A stretch of 62,476 bases of DNA, from the NCBI GenBank assembly GCA_049606855.1, contig JBMYVY010000014.1:1-62476 (forward strand). The letters run 5' to 3'. The translations under genes and the position numbers were made by a program. The notes under the pieces were generated by a model, which made no database searches, was not told where the DNA came from, and saw only the letters and a list, made by a program, of their open reading frames with translations. Shown piece after piece: positions 1-7,860 of this stretch (positions within the stretch are counted from its first letter, which is position 1; each line of letters opens with the position of its first letter). This DNA is from JBELHR01 sp049606855 (lineage in GTDB: Bacteria > Bacteroidota > Bacteroidia > Flavobacteriales > Flavobacteriaceae).

Positions 1-101
1 ACATAAGACTGGCCTTTATAATCCTCACTACTCAATGTATTTCCATGTTGATCTAACAACTCAAAATCAGGAGCCTTATCCCCTACTTTTAACGTATTCA
101 T
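1..101 (-). CDS. bcp: Peroxiredoxin, Bcp/AhpC-TSA family (5' part only)
   Basis: Only the first 33 codons are in the window; the gene runs off the left edge. The N-terminus reads MNTLKVGDKAPDFELLDQHG, the usual opening of a thioredoxin-fold peroxiredoxin (GDxAPDFxLxD), close to bacterioferritin-comigratory thiol peroxidases that reduce peroxides using thioredoxin. The catalytic cysteine lies beyond the edge, so the Bcp subtype is inferred. The ATG at 101 is divergent from the endonuclease III gene, with only about 40 bp between the two starts. Confidence 0.75.
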   Translation of the reverse strand, partial: MNTLKVGDKAPDFELLDQHGNTLSSEDYKGQSY

Positions 102-115
102 GTTTTATTATTTTA

Positions 116-123
116 TATGTTTG
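116..123 (+). promoter_or_regulatory. Putative -7 element (TATGTTTG) of the endonuclease III gene
   Basis: TATGTTTG matches the Bacteroidota -7 consensus TAnnTTTG. It overlaps the upstream in-frame ATG at 117, which argues that translation begins at the second ATG (141), 17 nt downstream of the box. No clear -33 TTG was found. Confidence 0.45.
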
Positions 124-140
124 CAAGATACAAAAGCATT

Positions 141-779
141 ATGACAAAAGCAGAAAAGGTCAGTTTCATCATTAATAGCCTAGAGGAACTTTATCCCAAA
201 ACACCAGTCCCATTGGATCATAAAGACCCCTATACCTTACTTATCGCTGTGCTGATGTCCGCCCAAAGCACAGATGCACGTGTCAATACAATTACTCCTT
301 TGCTATTTGAAAAAGCCGACAACCCATATGATATGGTAAAATTGACTGTGGAAGAAATAAGAGATATTATTAGACCTGTCGGTTTATCCCCCATGAAATC
401 AAAAGGCATACACGGATTAAGTAAAATTTTGATTGAAAAACATGAGGGTCAAGTTCCGCAAAGTTTTGATGCTCTTGAAGAACTGCCGGCTGTTGGCCAT
501 AAAACGGCCTCAGTAGTGATGGCCCAAGCTTTTGGTGTTCCTGCTTTTCCTGTAGATACGCATATTCACCGATTAATGTATCGATGGAATCTTTCAAGCG
601 GCAAGAACGTAGCCCAAACCGAAAAGGATGCCAAAAGATTATTTCCAAAAGAGCTTTGGAATAAACTTCATCTTCAAATTATTTTTTATGGCAGAGAATA
701 CTCCCCTGCCAGAGCTTGGTCCTTGGATAAGGATTTTATTTCAGCCAAAGTTGGCCGAAAATCTATTTGGCCTAAATAA
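141..779 (+). CDS. nth: Endonuclease III-family DNA glycosylase without an iron-sulfur cluster
   Basis: Helix-hairpin-helix DNA glycosylase/AP lyase of base excision repair (oxidised pyrimidines), 212 aa from the ATG at 141. The HhH segment LPAVGHKTAS carries the catalytic lysine (K121) and VDTHIHRL carries the catalytic aspartate (D139); these match K120 and D138 of the E. coli enzyme. The C-terminus, where Nth normally has four cysteines binding [4Fe-4S], reads FYGREYSPARAWSLDKD, and the whole protein contains no cysteine. An ATG at 117 is in frame but overlaps the promoter box, so 141 is preferred. The gene is divergent from the peroxiredoxin gene. Confidence 0.9.
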   Translation: MTKAEKVSFIINSLEELYPKTPVPLDHKDPYTLLIAVLMSAQSTDARVNTITPLLFEKADNPYDMVKLTVEEIRDIIRPVGLSPMKSKGIHGLSKILIEKHEGQVPQSFDALEELPAVGHKTASVVMAQAFGVPAFPVDTHIHRLMYRWNLSSGKNVAQTEKDAKRLFPKELWNKLHLQIIFYGREYSPARAWSLDKDFISAKVGRKSIWPK

Positions 780-800
780 ATAGAAAATTCATTTAAGAAT

Positions 801-812
801 TTATAGTCGACT
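801..812. repeat. 12-bp repeat TTATAGTCGACT, copy 1
   Basis: TTATAGTCGACT, with palindromic core AGTCGACT, lies just downstream of the ECF sigma gene. The identical 12-mer recurs at 1575-1586 upstream of the same gene. I found no third intergenic copy. Function unknown. Confidence 0.4.
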
Positions 813-881
813 AATTCAAGAGCCTTACTATGGTTTTGCATAAAATGTTTTTATGAAAACGGCCCATACTTCTATTTATTG

Positions 882-1469
882 TTAAGCACTTATTAAATAC
901 AAATCATTTAACTCTAAGGACTTTCTTAAATTTAGAATAGCATAGCGCATTCTTCCTAATGCCGTGTTGATGCTAACCCCTGTTTGTTCAGCAATATCCT
1001 TAAAACTCAAACCCATGAAGATTCTTAGCTCGATTACTTGTTTCTGTTCCTCTGGAAGAAGCACCAATTTATCCTTTAAATCCTTAAATATCTGTTGGTT
1101 TATTAGCTTACTCTCATGGGACAGACTACAATCATCAATAAAATCAAATATATCTAGACCATGAGCATTCTGATGCTTAGGAATACGTTTTTCCTTTCTG
1201 TAATAATCGATGATCAAATTGTGAGAAATTCTCAAGACCCAAGAGACAAACTTCCCTTTTAAGACATAATTCCTTTTTCTTAGGTTTTGAATAACCTTTA
1301 TAAAGGTATCTTGTAATAAATCTTTAGCTAAATCCGGATCTTGAACCTTATTGAGCACGAAACCATATATCCTAGCTTGATTTCTTTTTAATAAAACATT
1401 AAGCGCTTCTGGATTCCCATTTTGATAATCAAGCACAAGCTTATCATCTGAAATTACTGTATATTTCAT
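882..1469 (-). CDS. ECF-type RNA polymerase sigma factor (sigma-70 family)
   Basis: 195-aa sigma factor with only regions 2 and 4. Region 2 includes DLLQDTFIKVIQNL and the -10 recognition segment (FVSWVLRISHNLIIDYYRKEKR). Region 4 is the helix-turn-helix around EEQKQVIELRIFMGLSFKDIA and GVSINTALGRMRYAI. Neither neighbour is an anti-sigma factor: the 3' side is nth (convergent) and the 5' side is uvrA (divergent). It is therefore an orphan ECF-like factor, unlike the one at 59289-59864. Its regulon cannot be read from this window. The start is the ATG at 1469; about 150 bp separate it from uvrA. Confidence 0.88.
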   Translation of the reverse strand: MKYTVISDDKLVLDYQNGNPEALNVLLKRNQARIYGFVLNKVQDPDLAKDLLQDTFIKVIQNLRKRNYVLKGKFVSWVLRISHNLIIDYYRKEKRIPKHQNAHGLDIFDFIDDCSLSHESKLINQQIFKDLKDKLVLLPEEQKQVIELRIFMGLSFKDIAEQTGVSINTALGRMRYAILNLRKSLELNDLYLISA

Positions 1470-1574
1470 AACTACTGTGTTTTAGAATGTTAAATACTAG
1501 TAATTATGTGCAATAGGCAAAATGGTTTTTAGAGTTGAAAGTCAAATTTCATAAAAAAATAGTTCATAAACAAA

Positions 1575-1586
1575 TTATAGTCGACT
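1575..1586. repeat. 12-bp repeat TTATAGTCGACT, copy 2
   Basis: Identical to 801-812. It lies in the divergent sigma/uvrA intergenic region, about 23 bp upstream of the uvrA -7 box at 1609, and could be an operator there. Confidence 0.4.
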
Positions 1587-1608
1587 TTTACATCCTGAGT
1601 AAATAGCT

Positions 1609-1616
1609 TATTTTTG
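1609..1616 (+). promoter_or_regulatory. -7 promoter element (TATTTTTG) of uvrA
   Basis: Perfect TAnnTTTG only 7 nt before the uvrA ATG, predicting a leaderless or very short-leader transcript. No convincing -33 TTG at the expected distance. Confidence 0.45.
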
Positions 1617-1623
1617 CTAGAAT

Positions 1624-4386
1624 ATGTCCGACAATTTCATCAAAATCAAAGGAGCTAAACTCCACAACTTAAAAAATATCTCTGTCGAGATTCCTCGCGA
1701 TAAACTTGTTGTAATTACAGGAGTCTCCGGTTCAGGTAAATCTTCACTAGCCTTTGATACTTTATACGCAGAAGGTCAACGTCGTTATGTAGAGAGCTTA
1801 TCTTCTTATGCCCGACAGTTTTTAGGAAAATTAGACAAACCTCAAGTAGATTCGATACAAGGAATATCTCCTGCCATTGCTATAGAACAAAAAGTAAACT
1901 CATCTAACCCAAGATCAACAGTGGGAACCACGACAGAAATCTATGATTATTTGAAGTTACTTTATGCAAGAATTGGTCACACTTACTCACCGGTAAGTGG
2001 ATTGGAGGTGAAAAAGCACCAAGTTTCAGATGTAATTAACTTTTTTAAAAGTGAGGACAGTGGACAACGATTCTATTTACTCGCTCCAATCCATGTTCCT
2101 AAGGAAAGAAGTTTGGAAAAACATCTCAAATTACTTGAAGACCAGGGATATGCAAGAATTAGCGTTGGCTCAGACATCAAAAGGATCAACCAAATCCTTA
2201 TAAATGAAATTCAAGACAAAGAGCTCTATTTAGTTCTCGATAGAGGTAAAATAGATCATAGCGAAGAGGCCTTAGCTAGACTTGCTGACTCCATACAGAG
2301 TGCCTTTTTTGAGGGAAAAGGAGACCTTTTGATTGATTTGACTGACCAAAATCAATTAATCGAATTTTCCAACAAATTTGAATTAGACGGAATCACTTTT
2401 CTAGAACCAAATGACCACTTTTTTAGTTTTAACAATCCCTATGGAGCTTGCCCTTCATGCGAAGGCTACGGAAACATAATAGGGATTGACCCGAACTTGG
2501 TCATACCCAATACAGATTTATCCATTTATCAAGGTGCCATAAGCCCTTGGAAATCTGATTCCTTTTCAAAATATTTAAAAAAACTTATTCTAGAAGCTGA
2601 TAAATACGATATTCCAATTCATCGTCCTTGGTTTGAACTAACTGAAGTTGAAAAAGATTTGGTTTGGAATGGGACCAAAACTTTTAAGGGAATCTATCAG
2701 TTTTTCCAGTTTTTAGAAGAAAAGTCCTACAAAATACAATACCGGGTAATGCTTTCTCGGTACAGGGGAAAAACAAAATGTCAAGCCTGTGAAGGCAAAC
2801 GACTAAGGCCCGAAACCTTCAATGTTAAGGTGGGAAATATGGCTCTGCCAGAATTGGTTGATTTGCCTATTCGTGATTTGAGTATCTTTTTTGAAAATTT
2901 AGAATTAAACGCATTTGATCAAAAGGTTGCAGAAAGAATCCTAATTGAGATTAATTCTAGGCTGGAATTTTTATCGAAGGTAGGATTGAATTACCTGAGT
3001 TTAAACAGAGCTTCAAACACCTTGTCCGGAGGGGAAAGCCAAAGGATTAATCTCGCCACCTCCCTAGGGTCAAGCTTAGTGGGCTCGATGTATATATTAG
3101 ATGAACCGAGTATTGGCTTACACCCAAAAGACTCAGAACGCCTTATTGAAGTTCTCCAAGAATTAAAATCCTTAGGAAACACGGTGATCGTTGTGGAGCA
3201 CGATGAAGATATTATGGAAAAAGCAGACTATATTATTGATATTGGTCCAGAAGCTGGCAGATTCGGTGGTGAATTAGTCGCTCAAGGTGCTTATAAAGAA
3301 TTCATTCAACAAAACTCCTTAACCGCCCAATACCTTAACGGAACATTAGAAATCGAGGTCCCTAAGAAGCGACGTCCATTACGTAAATCTTTAACCCTCT
3401 CTGGCGCTCGTGCCCAGAATCTTCAAAACATCACTGTCGATTTTCCACTAAACTGCTTAAGTGTCATAACAGGAGTTTCAGGTAGTGGTAAAAGTACATT
3501 GGTCAGGAATTTACTTTATCCCGCTGTTAAAAGAGAATTGGATGGTTTTGGTATTAAAAGTGCGGAATTCACTGATTTAACTGGTGATTTTGATCAAATT
3601 GAACATGTAGAATATGTGGATCAAAACCCAATTGGACGCAGTTCTCGGTCTAATCCAGTGACCTACATAAAAGCGTATGACGATATTCGAACGCTCTATG
3701 CGAATCACTCACTGTCAAAGGCAAGACATTACAAAACCAAACATTTTTCGTTTAATGTTGATGGAGGTAGATGTGAAAACTGCAAAGGAGAAGGAGAAGT
3801 TACAATTGAAATGCAATTCATGGCAGATGTACATTTAACTTGTGAAGTATGTCAAGGGAGTCGATTTAAGAAGGAGATTTTGGAAGTTAAAATTGAAGAC
3901 AAAACCATAGCCGACATTCTCAATTCTACGGTAAAAGAAGCCTTAGAGTTTTTCAGTGCATTAAATCAAAAGAAAATTGTAAAAAAATTACAACCTTTAT
4001 ATGATGTAGGACTAGGCTATGTGCAATTAGGTCAATCAAGTTCCACCTTATCAGGAGGAGAGGCTCAAAGAATAAAATTAGCGAGTTTTCTAGTGAAGGG
4101 CTCTAGTCAGAAAAAAAGTCTTTTTATTTTTGATGAACCCACCACCGGACTTCATTTTAATGACATTAAAAAACTATTGGCTTCCTTCGATGCTTTGATT
4201 GAAAACAAGCACTCTATCTTAGTTATCGAACATAATTTGGAACTGATAAAGTGTGCAGATTACATTATTGATTTAGGTCCTGAGGGAGGGAAAAATGGAG
4301 GTCAATTACTTTTCCAAGGCAGACCCGAAGATTTGATCAAAGTCTGTGACAATTATACAGCACATTATTTAAAAAGTAAATTATAA
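1624..4386 (+). CDS. uvrA: Excinuclease ABC subunit A
   Basis: Damage-recognition ATPase of nucleotide excision repair, 920 aa. Two ABC modules are visible: Walker A GVSGSGKSSLAF (N) and GVSGSGKST (C), signatures TLSGGESQRI and TLSGGEAQRI, and Walker B segments ILDEPSIGLHP and IFDEPTTGLHF. The C-terminal zinc finger is intact (GRCENCKGEG and CEVCQG). The first zinc module keeps only the second CxxC pair (C276, C279 in GACPSCEGYG); the upstream pair is replaced by FSNKFELDG. Bacteroidota often carry two UvrA paralogues and this looks like the form with the reduced first zinc site. It is monocistronic, closed by a terminator hairpin. Confidence 0.95.
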   Translation: MSDNFIKIKGAKLHNLKNISVEIPRDKLVVITGVSGSGKSSLAFDTLYAEGQRRYVESLSSYARQFLGKLDKPQVDSIQGISPAIAIEQKVNSSNPRSTVGTTTEIYDYLKLLYARIGHTYSPVSGLEVKKHQVSDVINFFKSEDSGQRFYLLAPIHVPKERSLEKHLKLLEDQGYARISVGSDIKRINQILINEIQDKELYLVLDRGKIDHSEEALARLADSIQSAFFEGKGDLLIDLTDQNQLIEFSNKFELDGITFLEPNDHFFSFNNPYGACPSCEGYGNIIGIDPNLVIPNTDLSIYQGAISPWKSDSFSKYLKKLILEADKYDIPIHRPWFELTEVEKDLVWNGTKTFKGIYQFFQFLEEKSYKIQYRVMLSRYRGKTKCQACEGKRLRPETFNVKVGNMALPELVDLPIRDLSIFFENLELNAFDQKVAERILIEINSRLEFLSKVGLNYLSLNRASNTLSGGESQRINLATSLGSSLVGSMYILDEPSIGLHPKDSERLIEVLQELKSLGNTVIVVEHDEDIMEKADYIIDIGPEAGRFGGELVAQGAYKEFIQQNSLTAQYLNGTLEIEVPKKRRPLRKSLTLSGARAQNLQNITVDFPLNCLSVITGVSGSGKSTLVRNLLYPAVKRELDGFGIKSAEFTDLTGDFDQIEHVEYVDQNPIGRSSRSNPVTYIKAYDDIRTLYANHSLSKARHYKTKHFSFNVDGGRCENCKGEGEVTIEMQFMADVHLTCEVCQGSRFKKEILEVKIEDKTIADILNSTVKEALEFFSALNQKKIVKKLQPLYDVGLGYVQLGQSSSTLSGGEAQRIKLASFLVKGSSQKKSLFIFDEPTTGLHFNDIKKLLASFDALIENKHSILVIEHNLELIKCADYIIDLGPEGGKNGGQLLFQGRPEDLIKVCDNYTAHYLKSKL

Positions 4387-4388
4387 AA

Positions 4389-4415
4389 AAAAGCCCTTTC
4401 AATGAAAGGGCTTTT
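4389..4415. terminator. Bidirectional intrinsic terminator (uvrA / tRNA-His)
   Basis: Perfect 11-bp hairpin AAAAGCCCTTT / AAAGGGCTTTT with loop CAATG between the convergent uvrA and tRNA-His genes. A and T tracts flank both sides, so it can serve both strands. Confidence 0.85.
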
Positions 4416-4419
4416 AAAG

Positions 4420-4494
4420 GGTGGAAGACCGGTTTCGAACCGGCGACCTCCGGAACCACAATCCGGCGCTCTAACCAGCTGAGCTACAACCACC
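4420..4494 (-). tRNA. tRNA-His (anticodon GTG)
   Basis: Read on the minus strand the cloverleaf is complete. There is an encoded G-1 facing C73 (the tRNA-His identity element), D-arm AGCTCAGCTGGTTAGAGC, anticodon stem CCGGA/TCCGG with loop TTGTGGT, and T-arm GCCGG-TTCGAAA-CCGGT. CCA is not encoded. The acceptor stem pairs well at both ends, but positions 5-68 and 6-67 are T·T on my alignment, giving an internal 2x2 mismatch. Confidence 0.92.
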
Positions 4495-4555
4495 ATTTTT
4501 AACGGATGCAAATATACAACCTTTAGCAGCATTGCCAAAGGTTTTTGATTTTTTT

Positions 4556-5275
4556 TTAAATTAAATCATCAATTTTTCTGACCGCAACATAACGCTCTGA
4601 ATTAAAGCCCTCAGCGGCCTCCACACCTATGATTCTTCCTAAATCACGTGCTCTATATGAAACAGAATCTAGGAAGTTTTTTGAGCTTATCGGTGAAATG
4701 GGCTCATTGGATTTTGGGTCATAAAATTGTGATGAATACGCCTTAACTGCTTCCATTTTTTTATCTAAAAATCCACTGACATCAACCACGAAATCCGGGT
4801 CTAGGTTTTTCCACTGAATATAATGGTAAACTTGCTTAGGCCTCCAGGCATCTTGTAACAAGTCATTACTATAAGTTTCAATTTTTCTTAGCCCCGACAA
4901 AAAACAAGCATCAGATACCAACTTTGATCCTTTTGAGTGGTCAATATGCCGGTCGTCTATAGCATTACAAAAAACAATTTCTGGTCGGAATTTTCGGATT
5001 TGTTCGATAAGCTTCAGTTGATGTTCCTCATCATTTTTGAAAAACGCATCTCGAAAACCCATATTTACACGAACTTTCAAACCAAGAATATCCGCTGCTC
5101 TACTCGCCTCTTGATCACGGATTTCTGCGGATCCCCTTGTACCCAACTCACCTCGAGTAAGGTCGATTACCCCCACCATTTTCCCTAATGCAGCCTCTTT
5201 GGCTAATGTTGCAGCACAACCGAGCTCTATGTCGTCAGGATGGGCGCCGATTGCTAAAATATCTAATTTCATCAT
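4556..5275 (-). CDS. bshB1: Bacillithiol biosynthesis deacetylase BshB1 (LmbE/PIG-L family)
   Basis: Zinc-dependent N-acetylglucosaminyl-L-malate deacetylase, the second step of bacillithiol synthesis, 239 aa. LmbE motifs: AIGAHPDDIELG (zinc-binding AHPDD) near the N-terminus, DLTRGELGTRG, and the downstream zinc histidine region DDRHIDHSKGSKLV. Two ATGs occur in tandem at 5275 and 5272. The first directly abuts the TAG of the preceding peroxidase gene (TAGATGATG), indicating translational coupling. BshB2 or another LmbE amidase is the main alternative, but the length and the RGELGTRG motif favour BshB1. Confidence 0.87.
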   Translation of the reverse strand: MMKLDILAIGAHPDDIELGCAATLAKEAALGKMVGVIDLTRGELGTRGSAEIRDQEASRAADILGLKVRVNMGFRDAFFKNDEEHQLKLIEQIRKFRPEIVFCNAIDDRHIDHSKGSKLVSDACFLSGLRKIETYSNDLLQDAWRPKQVYHYIQWKNLDPDFVVDVSGFLDKKMEAVKAYSSQFYDPKSNEPISPISSKNFLDSVSYRARDLGRIIGVEAAEGFNSERYVAVRKIDDLI

Positions 5276-5848
5276 CTAACCTTTAATCCACTCAACGATA
5301 CTTGCATCGTTAGGTAGGGTTTTTGGGGAAACCACACGAACGAGCTTCCCTTGTTCATCAATCAGGTATTTTTGAAAATTCCATTGCACCTCTGAATCCT
5401 CAAAACCGTTGAGATCTTTCTCTGTCAAATAGGCGTAGATCGGAGCACGGTCAGACCCTTTAACTGAAACCTTTGCCATCATCGGAAACTCAATTCCATA
5501 ATTGATTTGACAAAACTCTGAGATTTCTTTATTTGAGCCAGGCTCTTGACTCATAAAATTATTTGCAGGAAAACCTACAATCACAAAATTATCATTTTTA
5601 TATTCAGAATAAAGTTCCTGTAATTGTTCATATTGTGGGGTTAAACCACACTTCGAAGCAGTGTTTACTATCATAACCTTTTTTCCCTTTAACGAAGAGA
5701 AATCGAAAGTGTCACCTGCTAATGTTTCCACCTTAAAGTCGTAAATCGTCTTTCCTTTTAATTCGTCGTTTTGACCTTTATATCCTGATTTATCTGTGCA
5801 TGAAACAACAGCTAATACCAAGAACAAATAGAGTAGTTTATAATTCAT
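5276..5848 (-). CDS. Glutathione peroxidase-like thiol peroxidase, lipoprotein
   Basis: 190 aa. An N-terminal signal peptide ends in a lipobox (VVSC, cysteine near residue 17), so the enzyme is probably lipid-anchored in the envelope. GPx features: peroxidatic cysteine in NTASKCGLTPQYEQL, the glutamine motif GFPANNFMSQEPGSN, and the tryptophan motif WNFQKYLID. Cysteine replaces selenocysteine, as usual in bacteria. It is the first gene of a two-gene operon with bshB1 and is coupled to it. Such enzymes usually take electrons from thioredoxin; the pairing makes a bacillithiol link worth testing. Confidence 0.87.
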   Translation of the reverse strand: MNYKLLYLFLVLAVVSCTDKSGYKGQNDELKGKTIYDFKVETLAGDTFDFSSLKGKKVMIVNTASKCGLTPQYEQLQELYSEYKNDNFVIVGFPANNFMSQEPGSNKEISEFCQINYGIEFPMMAKVSVKGSDRAPIYAYLTEKDLNGFEDSEVQWNFQKYLIDEQGKLVRVVSPKTLPNDASIVEWIKG

Positions 5849-5865
5849 TTGTCTGTTAGTTTATG

Positions 5866-5873
5866 TAATTTTG
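5866..5873 (+). promoter_or_regulatory. -7 promoter element (TAATTTTG) before the DUF2520 gene
   Basis: TAnnTTTG match 31 nt upstream of the TTG start of the DUF2520/kdsC pair. The spacing to the nearest upstream TTTG (5848-5851) is only 14 bp, so the -33 element is weak. Confidence 0.35.
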
Positions 5874-5904
5874 TGCTAAATTTAAGTATTTAAATTCATT
5901 CACC

Positions 5905-6672
5905 TTGTATAGACCTAATCATCTTGATGTTATTTTAATCGGAACTGGTAACCTGGCCTACTCTTTGGCGCAGATCTTTAAGAGCCATGCCATGATTAAT
6001 TTAAAGGGTATTTATTCAAAAAGCCCAAAAACATTAAACGATTTTCCTTTTGAGGTCAACCCTTTGAACGAGTTAAAGGATGATGCGGATATTATCATCC
6101 TTGCTGTAAGCGATAATGCCATCTCCGAGGTGAGTACCAAACTAACAGATAAAAAAGCGCTAATAGTCCACTGTTCTGGCGGAAAGCCAATACAAGAGAT
6201 TCAATGCCCGAATCGAGGTGTTTGGTATCCTCCAATAAGTTTTAGTAAAGGACTTACTGTTGATTTTAAAAACTGTAGCTTTTGTTTGGAAGCCACCAAC
6301 ACAGAGCACTTATTATTACTTCAAAAATTATCGGAACTTATTGGTGCTTCTTGGAATATTATGGATTCGGAAAAACGCTTAAAACTACACACTGCTGCAG
6401 TGTTTGCCAATAACTTCACCAATCAGATTTGGACAATGACCGAGGAGTATTGCGAAAGAAACAATATCAATTTTGAACTATTACACCCTTTGATTAAAGA
6501 AGGAACTGAAAAAGCACTAGCAATGGGTCCAAAAAAAGCTCAAACTGGTCCAGCATTGCGAAACGACCATGAAACTTTGAAAAGACACCTTGAACTACTC
6601 AGCCCAAAAGAAGCCGATTTTTATAAAATAATGACTCAATTAATACAAGATACTCATGGCACTCAGTTATAA
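5905..6672 (+). CDS. Rossmann-like and DUF2520 domain protein (putative NAD(P)-dependent oxidoreductase)
   Basis: 255 aa. The N-terminal Rossmann domain (VILIGTGNLAYSLAQIF, then DADIIILAVSDNAI) resembles ProC/F420-dependent NADP reductases. The C-terminal all-helical DUF2520 region includes KLHTAAVFANNFTNQIW. The substrate is unknown. I see no ATG upstream; the open frame starts at TTG (5905), giving an N-terminus just ahead of the nucleotide-binding strand. It overlaps kdsC by 17 bp, so the two are co-transcribed. This order is familiar from flavobacterial genomes, but no role in Kdo metabolism has been shown that I know of. Confidence 0.78.
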   Translation: MYRPNHLDVILIGTGNLAYSLAQIFKSHAMINLKGIYSKSPKTLNDFPFEVNPLNELKDDADIIILAVSDNAISEVSTKLTDKKALIVHCSGGKPIQEIQCPNRGVWYPPISFSKGLTVDFKNCSFCLEATNTEHLLLLQKLSELIGASWNIMDSEKRLKLHTAAVFANNFTNQIWTMTEEYCERNNINFELLHPLIKEGTEKALAMGPKKAQTGPALRNDHETLKRHLELLSPKEADFYKIMTQLIQDTHGTQL

Positions 6673-7165
6673 AGAATTAATGCCTCAGATTAGAAATTTT
6701 ATTTTTGATGTTGACGGGGTTTTGACCGACGGAAAACTGCACGTTACTGGAGATGGACAACTCCTAAGACAAATGAACGCTAAAGATGGTTTCGCCTTAA
6801 AAATAGCCTTAGAAAAAGGCTATAAAATCTGTATAATAACTGGTGGAAATGATCCAGGAGTGAAAAAGAGATTTCAAGAATTGGGCGTAACAGACATCTA
6901 CATGAATGCTTGGCATAAATTGGAAGCCTTCGATGAATATTGTGATATCTATGATCTAAAAAAAGAAGAAATCTGTTATATGGGAGATGATCTTCCTGAT
7001 CTACCTGTTATGAATGAAGTCGGACTGTCAGCTGCTCCATGCGATGCAGACCATCAAGTGCAACAAAATGCAGCCTATATTTCAAGATCAAAAGGTGGAG
7101 AAGGATGTGTTCGTGATATAATTGAGCAGATAATGCGGGTACAAGGTACTTGGCCAAAATACTAA
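6656..7165 (+). CDS. kdsC: 3-deoxy-D-manno-octulosonate 8-phosphate phosphatase (KdsC-type HAD)
   Basis: 169-aa C0-type HAD phosphatase releasing phosphate from Kdo-8-P in lipopolysaccharide inner-core synthesis. Motif I is FDVDGVLTDG (DxDGxxTD is typical of KdsC), motif II is ITGG, and motif III/IV is MGDDLPDLPVM. Length and motifs fit KdsC well; YrbI-like HADs with other sugar phosphates are a minor alternative. It overlaps the DUF2520 gene by 17 bp, and its stop codon overlaps the convergent pcm stop (4 bp). Confidence 0.87.
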   Translation: MALSYKELMPQIRNFIFDVDGVLTDGKLHVTGDGQLLRQMNAKDGFALKIALEKGYKICIITGGNDPGVKKRFQELGVTDIYMNAWHKLEAFDEYCDIYDLKKEEICYMGDDLPDLPVMNEVGLSAAPCDADHQVQQNAAYISRSKGGEGCVRDIIEQIMRVQGTWPKY

Positions 7166-7803
7166 TTCTTGTCTTCAAGCATGGGTACAAATTTAAATAC
7201 ACCTAACTCATGTTTTTCAAATTCTAGTGCATCTTTTCTGACAAAAAGATTCATGGTTTGCTCCTCTTGGCCCACAGGAATTACTAAGCGACCTCCTACT
7301 TTCAACTGAGCAAGGAGTGGTTTTGGTACAAATGGTGCTCCTGCCGTTACTATGATTGCATCAAATGGGGCTTCTTCCTCTAAACCTTTGTAGCCATCAC
7401 CGAAACCGAGATGTTTCGTTTTATAACCCAATTTAGACAATAACCTCCTGGTCTTTTTATACAATTCAAACTGACGCTCAATGGAATACACTCGTGCTTC
7501 TAATGCAGCTAAAACCGCGGTTTGATATCCTGAACCTGTTCCAATCTCTAACACTTTTGCTTGAGGCTTGAGCTCCAAGAGGCTTGTTTGATAAGCCACT
7601 GTATAAGGTTGTGAGATAGTTTGGTCAGCACCAATAGGGAAAGCCTTATCTTGATAGGCATAGTCTTCAAATCCTGAATCTAAAAACAAATGTCTTGGTA
7701 TCTTATTGATAGCTCCTAAAACAGCTTGATCTGTAATGCCTTTGGATGCCAATAAATCTACCAGCTGTTTGCGTCTACCTTGATGTTTAAAACTGTCCTT
7801 CAT
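7162..7803 (-). CDS. pcm: Protein-L-isoaspartate O-methyltransferase
   Basis: 213 aa from the ATG at 7803 (a TTG 12 nt further upstream is in frame but less likely). It repairs isoaspartyl residues with SAM. PCMT hallmarks: AFPIGADQTISQPYTVAYQT (substrate loop), SAM motif I VLEIGTGSGYQTAVLA, FDAIIVTAGA, and GGRLVIPVG. It is convergent with kdsC, sharing a 4-bp stop overlap (CTAA). Its upstream region overlaps the leader of the divergent hydroxyacyl-CoA dehydrogenase gene. Confidence 0.92.
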   Translation of the reverse strand: MKDSFKHQGRRKQLVDLLASKGITDQAVLGAINKIPRHLFLDSGFEDYAYQDKAFPIGADQTISQPYTVAYQTSLLELKPQAKVLEIGTGSGYQTAVLAALEARVYSIERQFELYKKTRRLLSKLGYKTKHLGFGDGYKGLEEEAPFDAIIVTAGAPFVPKPLLAQLKVGGRLVIPVGQEEQTMNLFVRKDALEFEKHELGVFKFVPMLEDKN

Positions 7804-7860
7804 TTCGTGGCGCAAAATAGGGATTTTTTAAATACATTTGATGAACAAACTAAACAACAA

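Noticed and set aside
7780..7860. Upstream extension of the hydroxyacyl-CoA dehydrogenase frame
   Set aside because: Overlaps the pcm start in antisense and adds residues before the canonical nucleotide-binding start; the ATG at 7861 fits the family.
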